Assembly: GCA_030426245.1 (NCBI GenBank)
Contig: JAUHYZ010000004.1
Span: 1-64,000, forward strand
Direction of reading: 5' to 3'
Length of the DNA: 64,000 nucleotides
Origin: Alphaproteobacteria bacterium
GTDB lineage: Bacteria > Pseudomonadota > Alphaproteobacteria > Sphingomonadales > Sphingomonadaceae
This document shows positions 27,637-37,214 of this stretch, one piece after another. The notes beneath the pieces were generated by a model, which was given only the letters and a program-made list of their open reading frames with translations, searched no databases and was not told where the DNA came from. Made by a program: the position numbers and the translations under genes. How positions within the stretch are numbered: the first letter of the stretch is position 1; every line of letters begins with the position of its first letter.

Positions 27637-29967
27637 ATGGCAAGTCGCGCAATCGGAAAAGCGCCCGTGGCAGACTGGCGCGCCGCCTTCCGGCGCTCCT
27701 TGCGCCGCGCCTTGCAATTGACCGGCGCGGTGTTGCTGTTCACCGCCGCGGCCTTCTTCGCCCTGGCGCTGATCAGCTATCACCAGACGGACCCGTCCGC
27801 CTCCACCGCCGCGGGCGAGGAAGTGGCCAACTGGATGGGCCGGTCGGGCGCCTGGGTGGCGGAGCGCGCGCTGTTTCTGTTCGGCATCGTATCGATCCTG
27901 TTCCTGCCGCTGCTCTATGCTTACGGGCGCAAGCTGTGGCGCGACGCGGATGAGGAAGAAACGCCGCATGGCGCGCGCTGGTGGCGCGCCGTGGGCATGC
28001 TGATCTTCGCGATGGCGCTGCTCGCCACGGTCCTTTCGCTCACATTCGATGCGCCGGGGGGCAGCCTGCCGGCTTCCCTGGGCGGGATCACGGGCCTGCT
28101 GGGCAAGGGCGCGATCGAGGCGCTGGCCGGGCGCCTGCCCGAAAGCGCGCAGGGCTGGACCATCGGGGGGCTGTGGCTGGCCTGCCTGATCGCCGGGGTG
28201 GTGCTGGTCAGCCGTGTGTTCGCGATCGACTGGGCGCAATTGCTCACCATTCCCGCCGCGCTGAAAAAGGCGCCTTCGCTGCCCAGCGCGGATTCGCTGC
28301 CTTTCGTCAAATCGCGCGAAAAGCCCAAGCCGGAACCGCGCCCCGCCCCGGTTGCCGAAGGGCCGGCGCGCAAGCCGCCCGAGATCAGCGATCCGACCAA
28401 GCCGCCCAAGCCCGCATCCCTGGGCGGCAACAAGCGCCAGAAGGATCTGTTCGACGAATTCGAACTGCCCAGCCTGGATCTGCTTTCCGATCCGCCGCCG
28501 ACCAGCGCGCCCAAGCTGGACCGCCTGGCGCTGGAGCGTAATGCGCGGCTGCTGGAAAACGTGCTGGACGATTTCAACGTCAAGGGCGAGATCATGGCCG
28601 TGCGCACCGGCCCGGTGGTCACCATGTACGAGCTGGAGCCCGCCCCCGGCGTGAAGGCCAGCCGTGTGATCGGCCTGGCGGAGGATATCGCCCGCAATAT
28701 GAGCGCGGTCAGCGCGCGCGTTTCCTCCATCCCCGGCAAGACGGTGATGGGCATCGAACTGCCCAATGCGGACCGCCAGACCGTGGCGCTGAAGGAGCTT
28801 GCCGCTTCCGAAGCCTATGCCAACAACAAGGGCGGGCTGCCGATCATCCTGGGCAAGGATATTGCCGGCGAACCGATCGTGGCCGATCTGGCCGCCATGC
28901 CGCATCTGCTGGTGGCCGGCACCACCGGATCGGGCAAGTCTGTGGGGCTCAACTGTATCCTGCTTTCGCTGCTCTACCGCTTCACGCCCAGCGAATGCCG
29001 CCTGATCCTGATCGATCCCAAGGTGCTGGAGCTGAAAAGCTATGACGATATTCCGCACCTGCTTTCGCCGGTGGTTACCGAACCGCACAAATCGGTCCGC
29101 GCGCTCAAATGGGCGGTCGAGGAGATGGAGCGCCGCTATCGCATGATGTCCAGCATCGGCGCGCGCAATCTGGGCGGCTTCAACGAACGCGTGCGCGCCG
29201 CCGCCGCCAAGGGCAAGCCGCTGGGCCGCCGGGTGCAGACCGGCTTCGATCCCGAAACGGGCGAGGAACTGTTCGAGGAAGAGCAGCTCGATTACGAAGT
29301 GCTCCCCCAGATCGTGCTGATCGTGGACGAGCTGGCCGACCTGATGGTGACGGTCGGCAAGGAAATCGAAGTGCTGATCCAGCGCCTCGCGCAGAAGAGC
29401 CGCGCGGCGGGCATCCACCTGATCATGGCGACGCAGCGCCCCTCGGTCGACGTCATCACCGGCGTGATCAAGGCCAACCTGCCCACCCGCATCGCCTTCC
29501 ACGTCACCAGCCGGATCGATTCCCGCACCATTCTGGGCGAGCAGGGCGCGGAGCAGCTGCTGGGCAAGGGCGACATGCTCTACAAGCCGTCCTCCGGCGC
29601 GCTCACCCGCGTGCACGGGCCCTTCGTTTCCGACGACGAGGTGGAGAAGGTGGCCGATCACTGGCGCGCCCAGGGCAAGCCCGAATATGTCGACGCCGTG
29701 ACCGAGGAAAGCGAGGATGGCGGCCTGTCCTTCGAGGACGAGTTCACCGCGTCGGACAATCCGGAAGAGCGCAAATACCGCCAGGCCTGCCAGATCGTGA
29801 TCGAGAACCAGAAGGCTTCGGGAAGCTGGCTCCAGCGCCAGATGGGCGTGGGCTATAACACCGCGGCCAAATGGATCGAGCGGATGGAAGGCGAAGGGCT
29901 GGTGGGCCCGGCCAACCATGTCGGCCGCCGCGAAATCTTCCGCGACCGCGACGGGAACCCGATCTAG
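27637..29967 (+). CDS. ftsK: DNA translocase FtsK
   Basis: Pumps DNA at the division septum and activates XerCD recombination at dif. Length is 776 residues: four N-terminal TM segments in residues ~20-190, a short Pro-rich linker (KPKPEPRPAPVAEG), the alpha/beta RecA-like motor with Walker A VAGTTGSGKSVG near residue 430 and VDELADLM, and the C-terminal winged-helix gamma domain (from about 710) that reads KOPS, ending NHVGRREIFRDRDG. The linker is short compared with E. coli FtsK, as usual in alphaproteobacteria. The start ATG 27637 has AGAGGAA upstream. Confidence 0.96.
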   Translation: MASRAIGKAPVADWRAAFRRSLRRALQLTGAVLLFTAAAFFALALISYHQTDPSASTAAGEEVANWMGRSGAWVAERALFLFGIVSILFLPLLYAYGRKLWRDADEEETPHGARWWRAVGMLIFAMALLATVLSLTFDAPGGSLPASLGGITGLLGKGAIEALAGRLPESAQGWTIGGLWLACLIAGVVLVSRVFAIDWAQLLTIPAALKKAPSLPSADSLPFVKSREKPKPEPRPAPVAEGPARKPPEISDPTKPPKPASLGGNKRQKDLFDEFELPSLDLLSDPPPTSAPKLDRLALERNARLLENVLDDFNVKGEIMAVRTGPVVTMYELEPAPGVKASRVIGLAEDIARNMSAVSARVSSIPGKTVMGIELPNADRQTVALKELAASEAYANNKGGLPIILGKDIAGEPIVADLAAMPHLLVAGTTGSGKSVGLNCILLSLLYRFTPSECRLILIDPKVLELKSYDDIPHLLSPVVTEPHKSVRALKWAVEEMERRYRMMSSIGARNLGGFNERVRAAAAKGKPLGRRVQTGFDPETGEELFEEEQLDYEVLPQIVLIVDELADLMVTVGKEIEVLIQRLAQKSRAAGIHLIMATQRPSVDVITGVIKANLPTRIAFHVTSRIDSRTILGEQGAEQLLGKGDMLYKPSSGALTRVHGPFVSDDEVEKVADHWRAQGKPEYVDAVTEESEDGGLSFEDEFTASDNPEERKYRQACQIVIENQKASGSWLQRQMGVGYNTAAKWIERMEGEGLVGPANHVGRREIFRDRDGNPI

Positions 29968-29993
29968 TCAGCCATCGGCCTGACGTCCTTCAC

Positions 29994-30021
29994 CGTTCGT
30001 CCCGAGCCTGCCGAAGGGCGA
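29994..30021. repeat. Short dispersed palindromic repeat (sphingomonad type)
   Basis: The sequence around TTCGTCCCGAGCCTGCCGAA with GGGCGAA closing the arm has the form of the short GC-rich repeat (CCTGAGC-like core) scattered between genes in many sphingomonad genomes. It follows ftsK by 26 bp and may act as a transcript end. Assignment is from memory of the pattern. Confidence 0.45.
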
Positions 30022-30112
30022 AGGGCGCGGGGACGTTCGCACCCATTCCAACTCCCCACTGGCAAATGCTTATCATGTTGAGTAATCCCGCCTGACAGAC
30101 GGGAGAAATTGA

Positions 30113-30577
30113 ATGGCTGACACACCGGCGGGCACTGTGCGAGACGAGGATGGCAGGGCGGCGGACCGCGCCGCGATCCACGAAGTGCTGATCGAATATG
30201 GCCGCACGATCGACAATCGCGACTGGGACGGGCTTTCCGCCCTGTTCGGGGAAGACGGCGTCTATGTCGCGGGCAGCGGCGACGGGGTGAAGGGCGCGGA
30301 AGTCGGCCCGCTGATGGCCGGCATCTTCGAGAAGAACCCATCGAACTGGCGCCAGCCCAATTTCCATATCTTCTTCAACGAAACGATCCGCATCACCGGG
30401 GCCGATACGGCCACGGTGCAGTCCAACTCGCTGTTCGTCGTGCCCGGGGACGAAGGCGGCTTCGCCCAGATCGGCATCGTCGGCGAATATTTCGACGAGA
30501 TGGTGCTGAAAGACGGGCGCTGGTATTTCGCGCGGCGCGAAGTGAAGGGCCATATCCACGCGCGCCATTACAAATAG
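30113..30577 (+). CDS. SnoaL-like / NTF2-fold protein
   Basis: Encodes 154 residues with the SnoaL_4 layout: an N-terminal helix (DRAAIHEVLIEYGRTIDNRDW), the GLSALFGEDGVYV segment, a central beta sheet and the late DGRWYFARREVKGH strand. Proteins with this fold include polyketide cyclases, dehydratases and ring-hydroxylating dioxygenase small subunits; no catalytic assignment is possible. The start is ATG 30113 with GGGAG upstream. It is monocistronic, about 100 bp before the XRE regulator. Confidence 0.83.
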   Translation: MADTPAGTVRDEDGRAADRAAIHEVLIEYGRTIDNRDWDGLSALFGEDGVYVAGSGDGVKGAEVGPLMAGIFEKNPSNWRQPNFHIFFNETIRITGADTATVQSNSLFVVPGDEGGFAQIGIVGEYFDEMVLKDGRWYFARREVKGHIHARHYK

Positions 30578-30643
30578 AGCCCCACTCCAAACCGGGCATC
30601 GGCCCCGCATATATCAGGCCTTTATAATCATACCTTGAATTCC

Positions 30644-30668
30644 TATAATGATGTTTCATACATCAAGG
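30644..30668 (+). promoter_or_regulatory. Promoter -10 and nested operators of the XRE-sulP unit
   Basis: A perfect -10 TATAAT (30644-30649) is overlapped at its last base by the perfect dyad TGATGT-N5-ACATCA (30649-30665). A second, wider dyad CCTTGA (30633-30638) / TCAAGG (30663-30668) encloses it. The ATG of the XRE gene is 8 bp further on, so a bound repressor would block both initiation and the ribosome binding region. Autoregulation by the XRE protein is the natural guess. The -35 is poor. Confidence 0.6.
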
Positions 30669-30675
30669 TTCATGC

Positions 30676-31014
30676 ATGATCATTGCACAACAGATTCGCG
30701 CCGCGCGGGCACTGCTGGGGATCGACCAGAAGCAGCTGGCCGAAATGGCGGGCGTTTCCCTGCCCACGATCCAGCGCATGGAAGCGTCCGAAGGCCAGGT
30801 GCGCGGCACGGTGGACACGCTGGTCAAGGTGATCGGCGCGCTGGAGACGGCCGGCATCGAAATCATCGGCGAACATGCGCCCAGCGGCGGGATCGGGCGC
30901 GGGGTGCGCCTGCGCGAAACCATGGCGGGCGGCGGCGCCTCCTCCGGCCATGCCTCCTTCCCCTATGACCGGCCTGCCCCGGCCGCGCCCGGGGGCACCG
31001 AACCCGGCAAATGA
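30676..31014 (+). CDS. XRE-type helix-turn-helix regulator
   Basis: Encodes 112 residues. Residues ~4-58 are a lambda-repressor-like HTH: IRAARALLGIDQKQLAEMAG, then VSLPTIQRMEASEG as the recognition helix. The C-terminal half is Gly/Ala/Pro-rich and looks disordered. AAGG precedes the ATG by seven bases. The stop overlaps the ATG of the SulP gene (ATGA), so regulator and transporter are translationally coupled, an unusual pairing that suggests the protein controls its own operon. Confidence 0.85.
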   Translation: MIIAQQIRAARALLGIDQKQLAEMAGVSLPTIQRMEASEGQVRGTVDTLVKVIGALETAGIEIIGEHAPSGGIGRGVRLRETMAGGGASSGHASFPYDRPAPAAPGGTEPGK

Positions 31015-32258
31015 AACCCAAGCTGCTGACCACGCTGGCGGATTACAATCGCGGCCAGTTCCTGCACGATACGATGGCGGGCTTCACCGTGGCGCTGGTT
31101 GCCCTGCCGCTGAGCATCGCGATCGCCATCGCATCGGGCGCGCCGCCCGCCACCGGGCTGATCACCGCCGTGGTCGGCGGCTTGCTGGTTTCCGCCCTGG
31201 GCGGCAGCAGGGTGCAGATCGGCGGGCCGACCGGGGCGTTCATCGTCGTGGTCTATGGCGTGATCGCCGATCACGGCTTCGATGGGTTGCTGCTTGCGAC
31301 CTTCATGGCGGGCTTCATGCTGGCGATCGGCGGATTGCTGCGCGCCGGGCGGCTGATCCGCCTGATCCCGGAAAGCGTGGTGGAAGGCTTCACCATCGGC
31401 ATCGCCATCGTCATCGCGCTGAGCCAGCTGAAAGACCTCGCCGGAATGCAGGCGGCGAGCCTGCCTGCCGATTTCATCCCGAAGATGCAGGGCCTGTGGG
31501 AAGCGCGCGGCACGCTGGACTGGGCGGCGCTTATCCTGGGCCTGGCGACGATTGCAGGCATCGCACTCACCCGCCGGCTCGCCCCGCATTTCCGGGGCCG
31601 CGCCGTAATCGTGATTGTCGCCAGCGCCATCGCCGTCTTTGCCCTTCCGACAGTGGCGACGGTGGAGGGCCGCTATGGCGCGCTGCCGGGCGGCCTGCCC
31701 TGGCCCGCTATGCCGACGATCTCCCTCGACCTTGCCGTGGAAGTGTTCCCCGCAGCCGTGACCATCGCCCTGCTGGCGGCGATCGAATCGCTGCTATCCG
31801 CGCTGGTGGCCGACCGGCTGATCGGCGGCGCGCACCGCACGGGGGCGGAGCTGCTGGCGCAGGGCGCGGCCAACATCGCCTCCCCCCTGTTCGGCGGGCT
31901 GCCGGTGACCGGCGCGATCGCGCGCACGGCAACCAATGTGGATGCCGGCGGGCGCACCCCCGTGGCCGGCATCATGCATGCGCTGATCATCCTGCTGGCG
32001 ATGGTGCTGCTGGCGCCGCTGGCAGGCATGCTGGCCCTGCCTGCATTGGCCGGGCTGCTGATCCTGACCGCGTGGGCGATGTCCGAGCCGGGGCGCTGGG
32101 GCGAGCGTCTGGCCATGCCCCGCGCGGAGCTGGCGCTGCTGATCCTGACCGCCGCGCTGACCGTGCTGGTCGATCTGACCCTGGCCATCGGCATCGGCAC
32201 GATTCTGGGCCTGGGCATGCAGAAACTGAAGGCCCCGCAAATCGCGAAAGAGGGCTAG
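31011..32258 (+). CDS. SulP family inorganic anion transporter lacking a STAS domain
   Basis: An inner membrane permease of 415 residues with about 11-12 hydrophobic segments. The N-terminal AGFTVALVALPLSIAIAIAS and GSRVQIGGPTGAF are characteristic of SulP transporters (sulfate, bicarbonate, dicarboxylates). The protein ends just after the membrane domain (GLGMQKLKAPQIAKEG), so the usual C-terminal cytoplasmic STAS domain is missing; the frame ends with a normal stop and the next gene is convergent, so this looks natural rather than a frameshift. No carbonic anhydrase gene is adjacent. The substrate is unknown. Confidence 0.88.
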   Translation: MKPKLLTTLADYNRGQFLHDTMAGFTVALVALPLSIAIAIASGAPPATGLITAVVGGLLVSALGGSRVQIGGPTGAFIVVVYGVIADHGFDGLLLATFMAGFMLAIGGLLRAGRLIRLIPESVVEGFTIGIAIVIALSQLKDLAGMQAASLPADFIPKMQGLWEARGTLDWAALILGLATIAGIALTRRLAPHFRGRAVIVIVASAIAVFALPTVATVEGRYGALPGGLPWPAMPTISLDLAVEVFPAAVTIALLAAIESLLSALVADRLIGGAHRTGAELLAQGAANIASPLFGGLPVTGAIARTATNVDAGGRTPVAGIMHALIILLAMVLLAPLAGMLALPALAGLLILTAWAMSEPGRWGERLAMPRAELALLILTAALTVLVDLTLAIGIGTILGLGMQKLKAPQIAKEG

Positions 32259-32899
32259 TCCTTCCCGGGATCGAGCGGCCAGGTCTTGCGGTGGATCTCT
32301 ATCTGATCGTTGCTGCGGATATACCACCCCGCGCCATGCGCGCGGCCGATCAGATGCATCGCCGGCGCATCGATCCGCATCTTGCCGTCTTCCTCACCCA
32401 GCAGCCGGTCCTGAATATTCACGCCCACCACTTCGCCCAGCACGATGGCGGCATGCGGTGCGGGCTCCAGCAATTGCCACAGTCTGCATTCGAAATTGAC
32501 CGGTGCGCTGGCCACGATCGGCGCATTGACCAGCTTGGCTTCGCCCATTTCGATCCCGGCGACTTCGAATTCGTCGACACCCGGCGGAGAATCGACGGCG
32601 CTGATATTCATCGCATCGGCATTGGCTTCATCCACCAGTGCCACTGTAAATTCGCCGGTTTCGCGGATCGCGGCCAGGCTGTCTTTCTCCTCGCTGCCTT
32701 CGCGCACCCCGTCGGGGCCGATCCCGATCCCCACGATGGGCGGGCGCGAGCACATCGCGTTGAAGAAGCTGAACGGGGCGATGTTGTTCCGCCCCTGCGC
32801 ATCGCGTGTTGCCAGCCAAGCGATCGGGCGCGGCATGATCGTGTTGACCAGCAGGCGGTAACGATCCTGCAGCGGGAGTTCGGACATGGTGAAATGCAT
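32255..32899 (-). CDS. Flavin reductase-like FMN-binding split-barrel protein
   Basis: Encodes 214 residues of the flavin reductase domain family: LLVNTIMPRPIAWLATRDAQG at the start, NIAPFSFFNAMCSRPPIVGI as the flavin-binding segment, ETGEFTVALVDEANADAMN and the late H-x-IGRAHG. Such proteins bind FMN and either reduce flavin with NAD(P)H for a partner monooxygenase or act as oxidoreductases. No monooxygenase partner is nearby. It overlaps the convergent SulP gene by 4 bp. The start is ATG 32899 or ATG 32887. Confidence 0.86.
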   Translation of the reverse strand: MHFTMSELPLQDRYRLLVNTIMPRPIAWLATRDAQGRNNIAPFSFFNAMCSRPPIVGIGIGPDGVREGSEEKDSLAAIRETGEFTVALVDEANADAMNISAVDSPPGVDEFEVAGIEMGEAKLVNAPIVASAPVNFECRLWQLLEPAPHAAIVLGEVVGVNIQDRLLGEEDGKMRIDAPAMHLIGRAHGAGWYIRSNDQIEIHRKTWPLDPGKD

Positions 32900-32952
32900 G
32901 GTGTTTACCTAGCTAGCTGGCTACGATTTGACCAGATAGACGGAACCGGGAG

Positions 32953-34215
32953 ATGACGAAAATGAATAGGCGCATTGCCAGCACTGCATTGCTGGCGGCA
33001 GGCACGTTTTACCTGGCTGCGGCCGCCCCGGCCGAGGCCAAATGGGTGGCCAGCTGGACGGCACCGCCCCATGCCCCGCTCGGCACCGAGGGCCGCTTTG
33101 CCGTCGCCACTTTCGAAAATGTCACGCTAAGCCAGATCCTGCGTGTCAGCGAAGGCGGAACGCAGCTGCGCATCCGGCTTTCCAACCGCTATGGCGAGGC
33201 GCCGCTGGAAGTTGGCGAAGCGCGCGTGGTGCGGATCGACGATGCCGGCGCGGAAATCCCGGGCACATCGCGCAGTGTGACTTTCGGCGGAGAGGCCGGA
33301 GCCTTCATTCCGCGCGGCGCCCCGTTCCTGAGCGATGCGGTGGAACTGGACGTGCCCGATCTTTCCCGCCTGAAAGTGGAATTCTATCTGCCCGGCAGCA
33401 CCGGCCCGTGCACCTGCCATCTGACGGGTCTGGACGAACTGGCCGTCTCTCCGCCGGGCAATCATGTCGGCAAGCCGTTCGAGCCTGTATCCACCGCGCA
33501 ATACCGCGCCTTTCTGAGCGTGGTCGAAGTGGATTCGCCGGATTCGCCGGGCACGATCGTGGCCTATGGCGATTCGATTACCGACGGGGCCGGCTCCACG
33601 CCCGGCGCCAATCGCCGCTGGCCCGATGTGCTGGCCGAACGGCTACAGCAGGCAGGCAAAGAATGGGCGGTCGCCAATGTCGCCATCAGCGGCAACCGCG
33701 TGCTCAGCCCCGGCATGGGGGAGGCGGCGCTGGCCCGCTTCGACGAGGACGTGCTGAGCCTGCCCCATGTGAAATATATGATCGTCTTCGAAGGGGTGAA
33801 CGATATCGGGAGCCGGTTCGGCTGGAAGGAAAACGAGCCGCCCATCGCCGGGATGGACCAGCCGAAAATCGATACCGCGCAGATGATTGCCGGATACAAG
33901 CAGCTGATCGAGCGCGCCCATGCCAAGGGGATCAAGGTGATCGGCTCCCCCATCGGGCCTTACAAGGGCGCGAGCTACTGGACCGAAGAGGGAGAGGCTG
34001 GACGCCAGGCAATCAACGACTGGATCGTGCATGGCGGCGCATTCGACGCCGTGGTGCGGCTCGACACCGCCTTTGCCGATCCAGAAGATCCGCAGACCAT
34101 GCGCGATGGCTATCACATGGGGGACTATCTGCACGGCAACGATGCCGGGCTGAAGGCAGTGGGCGAATCGATCGATCTTTCGCTGTTCGAAAGCAGGGAA
34201 GAGGCTGGGCAGTAG
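32953..34215 (+). CDS. Secreted SGNH/GDSL-family hydrolase
   Basis: Encodes 420 residues with a signal peptide (cleavage near AEAK, residue ~30). The first ~170 residues are a beta-rich N-terminal domain; the SGNH hydrolase domain then shows block I VAYGDSITDGAGS (Ser nucleophile), the block II Gly, block III FEGVNDIGS and the catalytic pair in GDYLHGNDAG. This is the two-domain architecture of secreted lipase/esterase-like enzymes such as those annotated as GDSL lipases. It acts in the periplasm or outside the cell on an unknown ester. The start is ATG 32953 with GGGAG upstream; ATG 32962 is an alternative. Confidence 0.88.
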   Translation: MTKMNRRIASTALLAAGTFYLAAAAPAEAKWVASWTAPPHAPLGTEGRFAVATFENVTLSQILRVSEGGTQLRIRLSNRYGEAPLEVGEARVVRIDDAGAEIPGTSRSVTFGGEAGAFIPRGAPFLSDAVELDVPDLSRLKVEFYLPGSTGPCTCHLTGLDELAVSPPGNHVGKPFEPVSTAQYRAFLSVVEVDSPDSPGTIVAYGDSITDGAGSTPGANRRWPDVLAERLQQAGKEWAVANVAISGNRVLSPGMGEAALARFDEDVLSLPHVKYMIVFEGVNDIGSRFGWKENEPPIAGMDQPKIDTAQMIAGYKQLIERAHAKGIKVIGSPIGPYKGASYWTEEGEAGRQAINDWIVHGGAFDAVVRLDTAFADPEDPQTMRDGYHMGDYLHGNDAGLKAVGESIDLSLFESREEAGQ

Positions 34216-34300
34216 AGCCGGAAAACGGTGCCGCTCCAGGCATTACGCCCGCCGGAAATGCTTAACTACCGGGCAACTATCTGCCGCTATCTCTTCGGCG

Positions 34301-36031
34301 ATGTGGAGTGGGTCGCAAAAAATATTGAGGGTATGGCTTGCCATGCTCTTTACGCTGCTGGTTGCAGCGCCCGCTTCTGCGTCCACGCTCCAGCCGGATT
34401 GCCATGCCTTCAGCCCGGCGAATACGACCTATGCCGAGCTTGAACGGCAGAAGGAGAGCTGGACCTGCAGCTCCTTCCACTGGAAGGACGTGCAGCCCGT
34501 CGCCTGGCTGCGTTTCGATGCCGCCGATTGGCAGGCGGGCGAACCGCCGCAAAGCTTCGTCTCGCGCGTTTCCCATTTCCACCGGTTGAGCCTGTTCGCA
34601 GTCCAGGAAGATGGCACGCTCCGCGCCGTCGGCATGCAGCCGGACGAGCTCCCCCTGCTTGAAAGCGGCCCGTTCTTCGCAGCGCCGCTGCCGCCCATAA
34701 CGGCCGATACGCAGGCGATCGTCGTGCGCATAGCCGAACCGTGGGGGGCGGAAGTGCTTGCCGAGGCCAAGCTTTCCACCCAGCCGGGCGGCGAGGGCTG
34801 GCCGATCGAGAGGCTGCTGCTGTTCGCGATGCTGGCGGGCCTGCTGCTGGTGCCGGTGATCTTCGACATTGCGACCTTCGCGTTTTTGCGGGAGCGTTTC
34901 GTGCTTTTCCACGGCGCGCTGACGCTGATGATGCTGACCTATGTGACGACCTCCAGCGGGTTGATCGTGCCTTTTGCCGATCTCAGCCTTGTCACCATTT
35001 ACCAGACGATGGGCATCAGCATTGCCGTGGTCGGCGCGATGGCCTGTTTCCTGGCCGCCGAGATCATCGAACCGGGCATGCTGAGCGCCGCGATGCGGCG
35101 CGCTCTGCGCCTGGCCGGGATCAGTGTGATCCTGATCTCCGGCACGGTTCCGCTGCATCCGCCCTTTATGGATTCATCCTGGTCGTTCCTTTTCGAACTG
35201 GGCTTCGCGGCCCCGATCATCGCCTATATCGCCGCGCTGACGCAGGCCCTGCGCCGCGGCAGCCGCGCCGCCAAATATCTGGTAGTGGCCTGGGCGCCGA
35301 TCATCACCTTCGGCATCGAACAGAGCCTGCGCGGGCTGGGCATCTACAGTGCGCCGCAGGTCCTGGACGACCTGTTCTATCTCGCGCTCTCGCTGGAAGT
35401 CGTGATCACCGCCGCCGGCGTGGCCGACCGGCTGCTCGCCCTTACCAGGGAGCGTGACGAGGCGCTCAAGCAGATTCGCGCGCTGGAGGAACTGGCCGAA
35501 CACGATCCGCTGACCGGCCTCTACAACCGCCGCGCGATAGAGCCGCAATTCCGCCAGCTGAGCGCCAGCGGCTTCACCACTTTCGGCGTGATCGACGTCG
35601 ATTACTTCAAGTCGATCAATGACGATTACGGCCACGATGTGGGCGACCAGGTGCTTCGCGCGATCGGCAAGGCGCTGCCCTCCGACGAAAACGCCCTGTC
35701 CGCGCGGATCGGCGGGGAGGAGTTCCTGCTGCTGCTGCGCGGACCCGATGCGCTGCGCCGCGCCGAACATATCCGCCAGAACCTGACCCGCCAGATTGCG
35801 CAGCAGGTGCCCGGGCTGGACCATCTGGTCACCGCCAGCATGGGGCTGGTCGAAGGCACGCCGGAAACCATGGCCGCCAGTTCCTTCCGCCAGATCTACG
35901 CCCAGGCGGACAAGCTGCTTTACGAAGCGAAAGTGACCGGCCGGAACCGTATCGCGGCCGAAAAGCTGACCGTGTTCAAGCCGCGCCGGCGAGACAGGCG
36001 GAGTTACCGCGACCGGCGGATGGCGGCCTGA
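34301..36031 (+). CDS. Membrane diguanylate cyclase with 7TM-DISM-like sensor
   Basis: Makes cyclic di-GMP from two GTP in response to an external signal. A signal peptide (to about ASAS, residue ~28), an extracytoplasmic beta domain (~30-165), seven predicted TM helices (~170-385) as in 7TMR-DISM receptors, a short coiled coil (LALTRERDEALKQIRALEEL) and a GGDEF domain with DPLTGLYNRRA and active-site GGEEF. The position where an inhibitory RxxD I-site would lie reads SDEN, so product inhibition is probably absent. The C-terminus is very basic (KPRRRDRRSYRDRR). Monocistronic, 67 bp before ald. Confidence 0.93.
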   Translation: MWSGSQKILRVWLAMLFTLLVAAPASASTLQPDCHAFSPANTTYAELERQKESWTCSSFHWKDVQPVAWLRFDAADWQAGEPPQSFVSRVSHFHRLSLFAVQEDGTLRAVGMQPDELPLLESGPFFAAPLPPITADTQAIVVRIAEPWGAEVLAEAKLSTQPGGEGWPIERLLLFAMLAGLLLVPVIFDIATFAFLRERFVLFHGALTLMMLTYVTTSSGLIVPFADLSLVTIYQTMGISIAVVGAMACFLAAEIIEPGMLSAAMRRALRLAGISVILISGTVPLHPPFMDSSWSFLFELGFAAPIIAYIAALTQALRRGSRAAKYLVVAWAPIITFGIEQSLRGLGIYSAPQVLDDLFYLALSLEVVITAAGVADRLLALTRERDEALKQIRALEELAEHDPLTGLYNRRAIEPQFRQLSASGFTTFGVIDVDYFKSINDDYGHDVGDQVLRAIGKALPSDENALSARIGGEEFLLLLRGPDALRRAEHIRQNLTRQIAQQVPGLDHLVTASMGLVEGTPETMAASSFRQIYAQADKLLYEAKVTGRNRIAAEKLTVFKPRRRDRRSYRDRRMAA

Positions 36032-36098
36032 CGCGCCTTGATCCGCCCATCCAGCGTACCTAGCTTTCCTGCATGCTTCCCCCACGGAGTACCGGAAA

Positions 36099-37214
36099 TT
36101 GCGCATTGGCTGCCCCAAGGAAATCAAGACTCATGAATACCGGGTCGGCCTGACGCCGGAGAGTGCGCATGAACTGGCCGCGCATGGCCACGAAGTATGG
36201 ATCGAAAGCGGCGCGGGTGCGGGCATCGATGCGAAAGATGCCGAATATGAAGCGGCCGGGGCGGCGATAGCCGCCTCCGCCGCGCAGATTTTCGCCGAGT
36301 GCGAAATGATCGTGAAGGTCAAGGAACCGCAAGCCGAGGAGCGCGCCTTGCTGCGGGGCGGGCAGATCCTCTACACCTATCTCCACCTCGCGCCCGATCC
36401 CGAGCAGACGGCAGACCTGGTCGCTGCAGGAGTGACGGCCATCGCCTATGAAACGGTCACCGGGCCGGGCGGATCGCTTCCGCTGCTCAAACCCATGAGC
36501 CAGGTGGCCGGGCGCATGGCGATCCAGGCAGGGGCGAATGCGCTGCAGAAGGAACATGGCGGGCGCGGCATATTGCTGGGCGGCGTGCCGGGCGTGATGC
36601 CGGGCAAGGTCGCGGTGATCGGCGGCGGCGTGGTGGGTTTCAACGCGGCGCAGATGGCCGTGGGGCTGGGGGCGGATGTGACCATTCTGGACCGCAACCC
36701 GGAAGTCCTGGAAAAGCTTGGCATCCATTTCGAAAGCCGGGCCAAGACCCGCTTTTCCAACCGCGCCAATCTGCTGGACAGCGTGCGCGCGGCGGATCTG
36801 GTGATCGGTGCCGTGCTGATCCCCGGCGCGGCGGCGCCCAAGCTGGTGACCCGCGCCATGCTGTCGGAAATGAAACCGGGCTCCGTGCTGGTCGATGTCG
36901 CGATCGATCAGGGCGGCTGCTTCGAATCCAGCCACCCCACCACGCATGACGATCCTACCTATGTGGAGCAGGGCGTGGTCCATTACTGCGTGGCCAACAT
37001 GCCCGGCGCGGTGGCGCGCACCAGCACCTATGCGCTCAACAATGTCACGCTGCCCCATGCGCTGGCGATTGCCGATTTCGGCTGGAAGGACGCGATGCGG
37101 GCCAATCCGCATCTTGCCAATGGGCTGAACGTCCATGCAGGCCGGGTGACCTGCGCCCCGGTGGCGGAGGAGTTGGGTTATGACCTGCTGGAGCTGTCCG
37201 AAGCGCTCGCCTGA
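36099..37214 (+). CDS. ald: Alanine dehydrogenase
   Basis: Reversibly deaminates L-alanine to pyruvate with NAD; cytosolic hexamer. Length is 371 residues. Visible: N-terminal [18 protein letters not shown], the substrate lysine in VKVKEPQ, the catalytic histidine in YTYLHLAPD, the NAD-binding Rossmann [18 protein letters not shown], and [14 protein letters not shown]. All match Ald rather than transhydrogenase PntA. The start is a TTG at 36099, giving MRIGCPKE, the usual N-terminus; the ribosome binding site is GGAG about 12 bases upstream. The last 37 bp overlap the convergent thioesterase gene. Confidence 0.95.
   Translation: MRIGCPKEIKTHEYRVGLTPESAHELAAHGHEVWIESGAGAGIDAKDAEYEAAGAAIAASAAQIFAECEMIVKVKEPQAEERALLRGGQILYTYLHLAPDPEQTADLVAAGVTAIAYETVTGPGGSLPLLKPMSQVAGRMAIQAGANALQKEHGGRGILLGGVPGVMPGKVAVIGGGVVGFNAAQMAVGLGADVTILDRNPEVLEKLGIHFESRAKTRFSNRANLLDSVRAADLVIGAVLIPGAAAPKLVTRAMLSEMKPGSVLVDVAIDQGGCFESSHPTTHDDPTYVEQGVVHYCVANMPGAVARTSTYALNNVTLPHALAIADFGWKDAMRANPHLANGLNVHAGRVTCAPVAEELGYDLLELSEALA

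Noticed and set aside
32953-34215. SGNH hydrolase as part of the XRE-SulP unit
   Set aside because: The flavin reductase gene on the opposite strand separates them; no shared transcript is possible.
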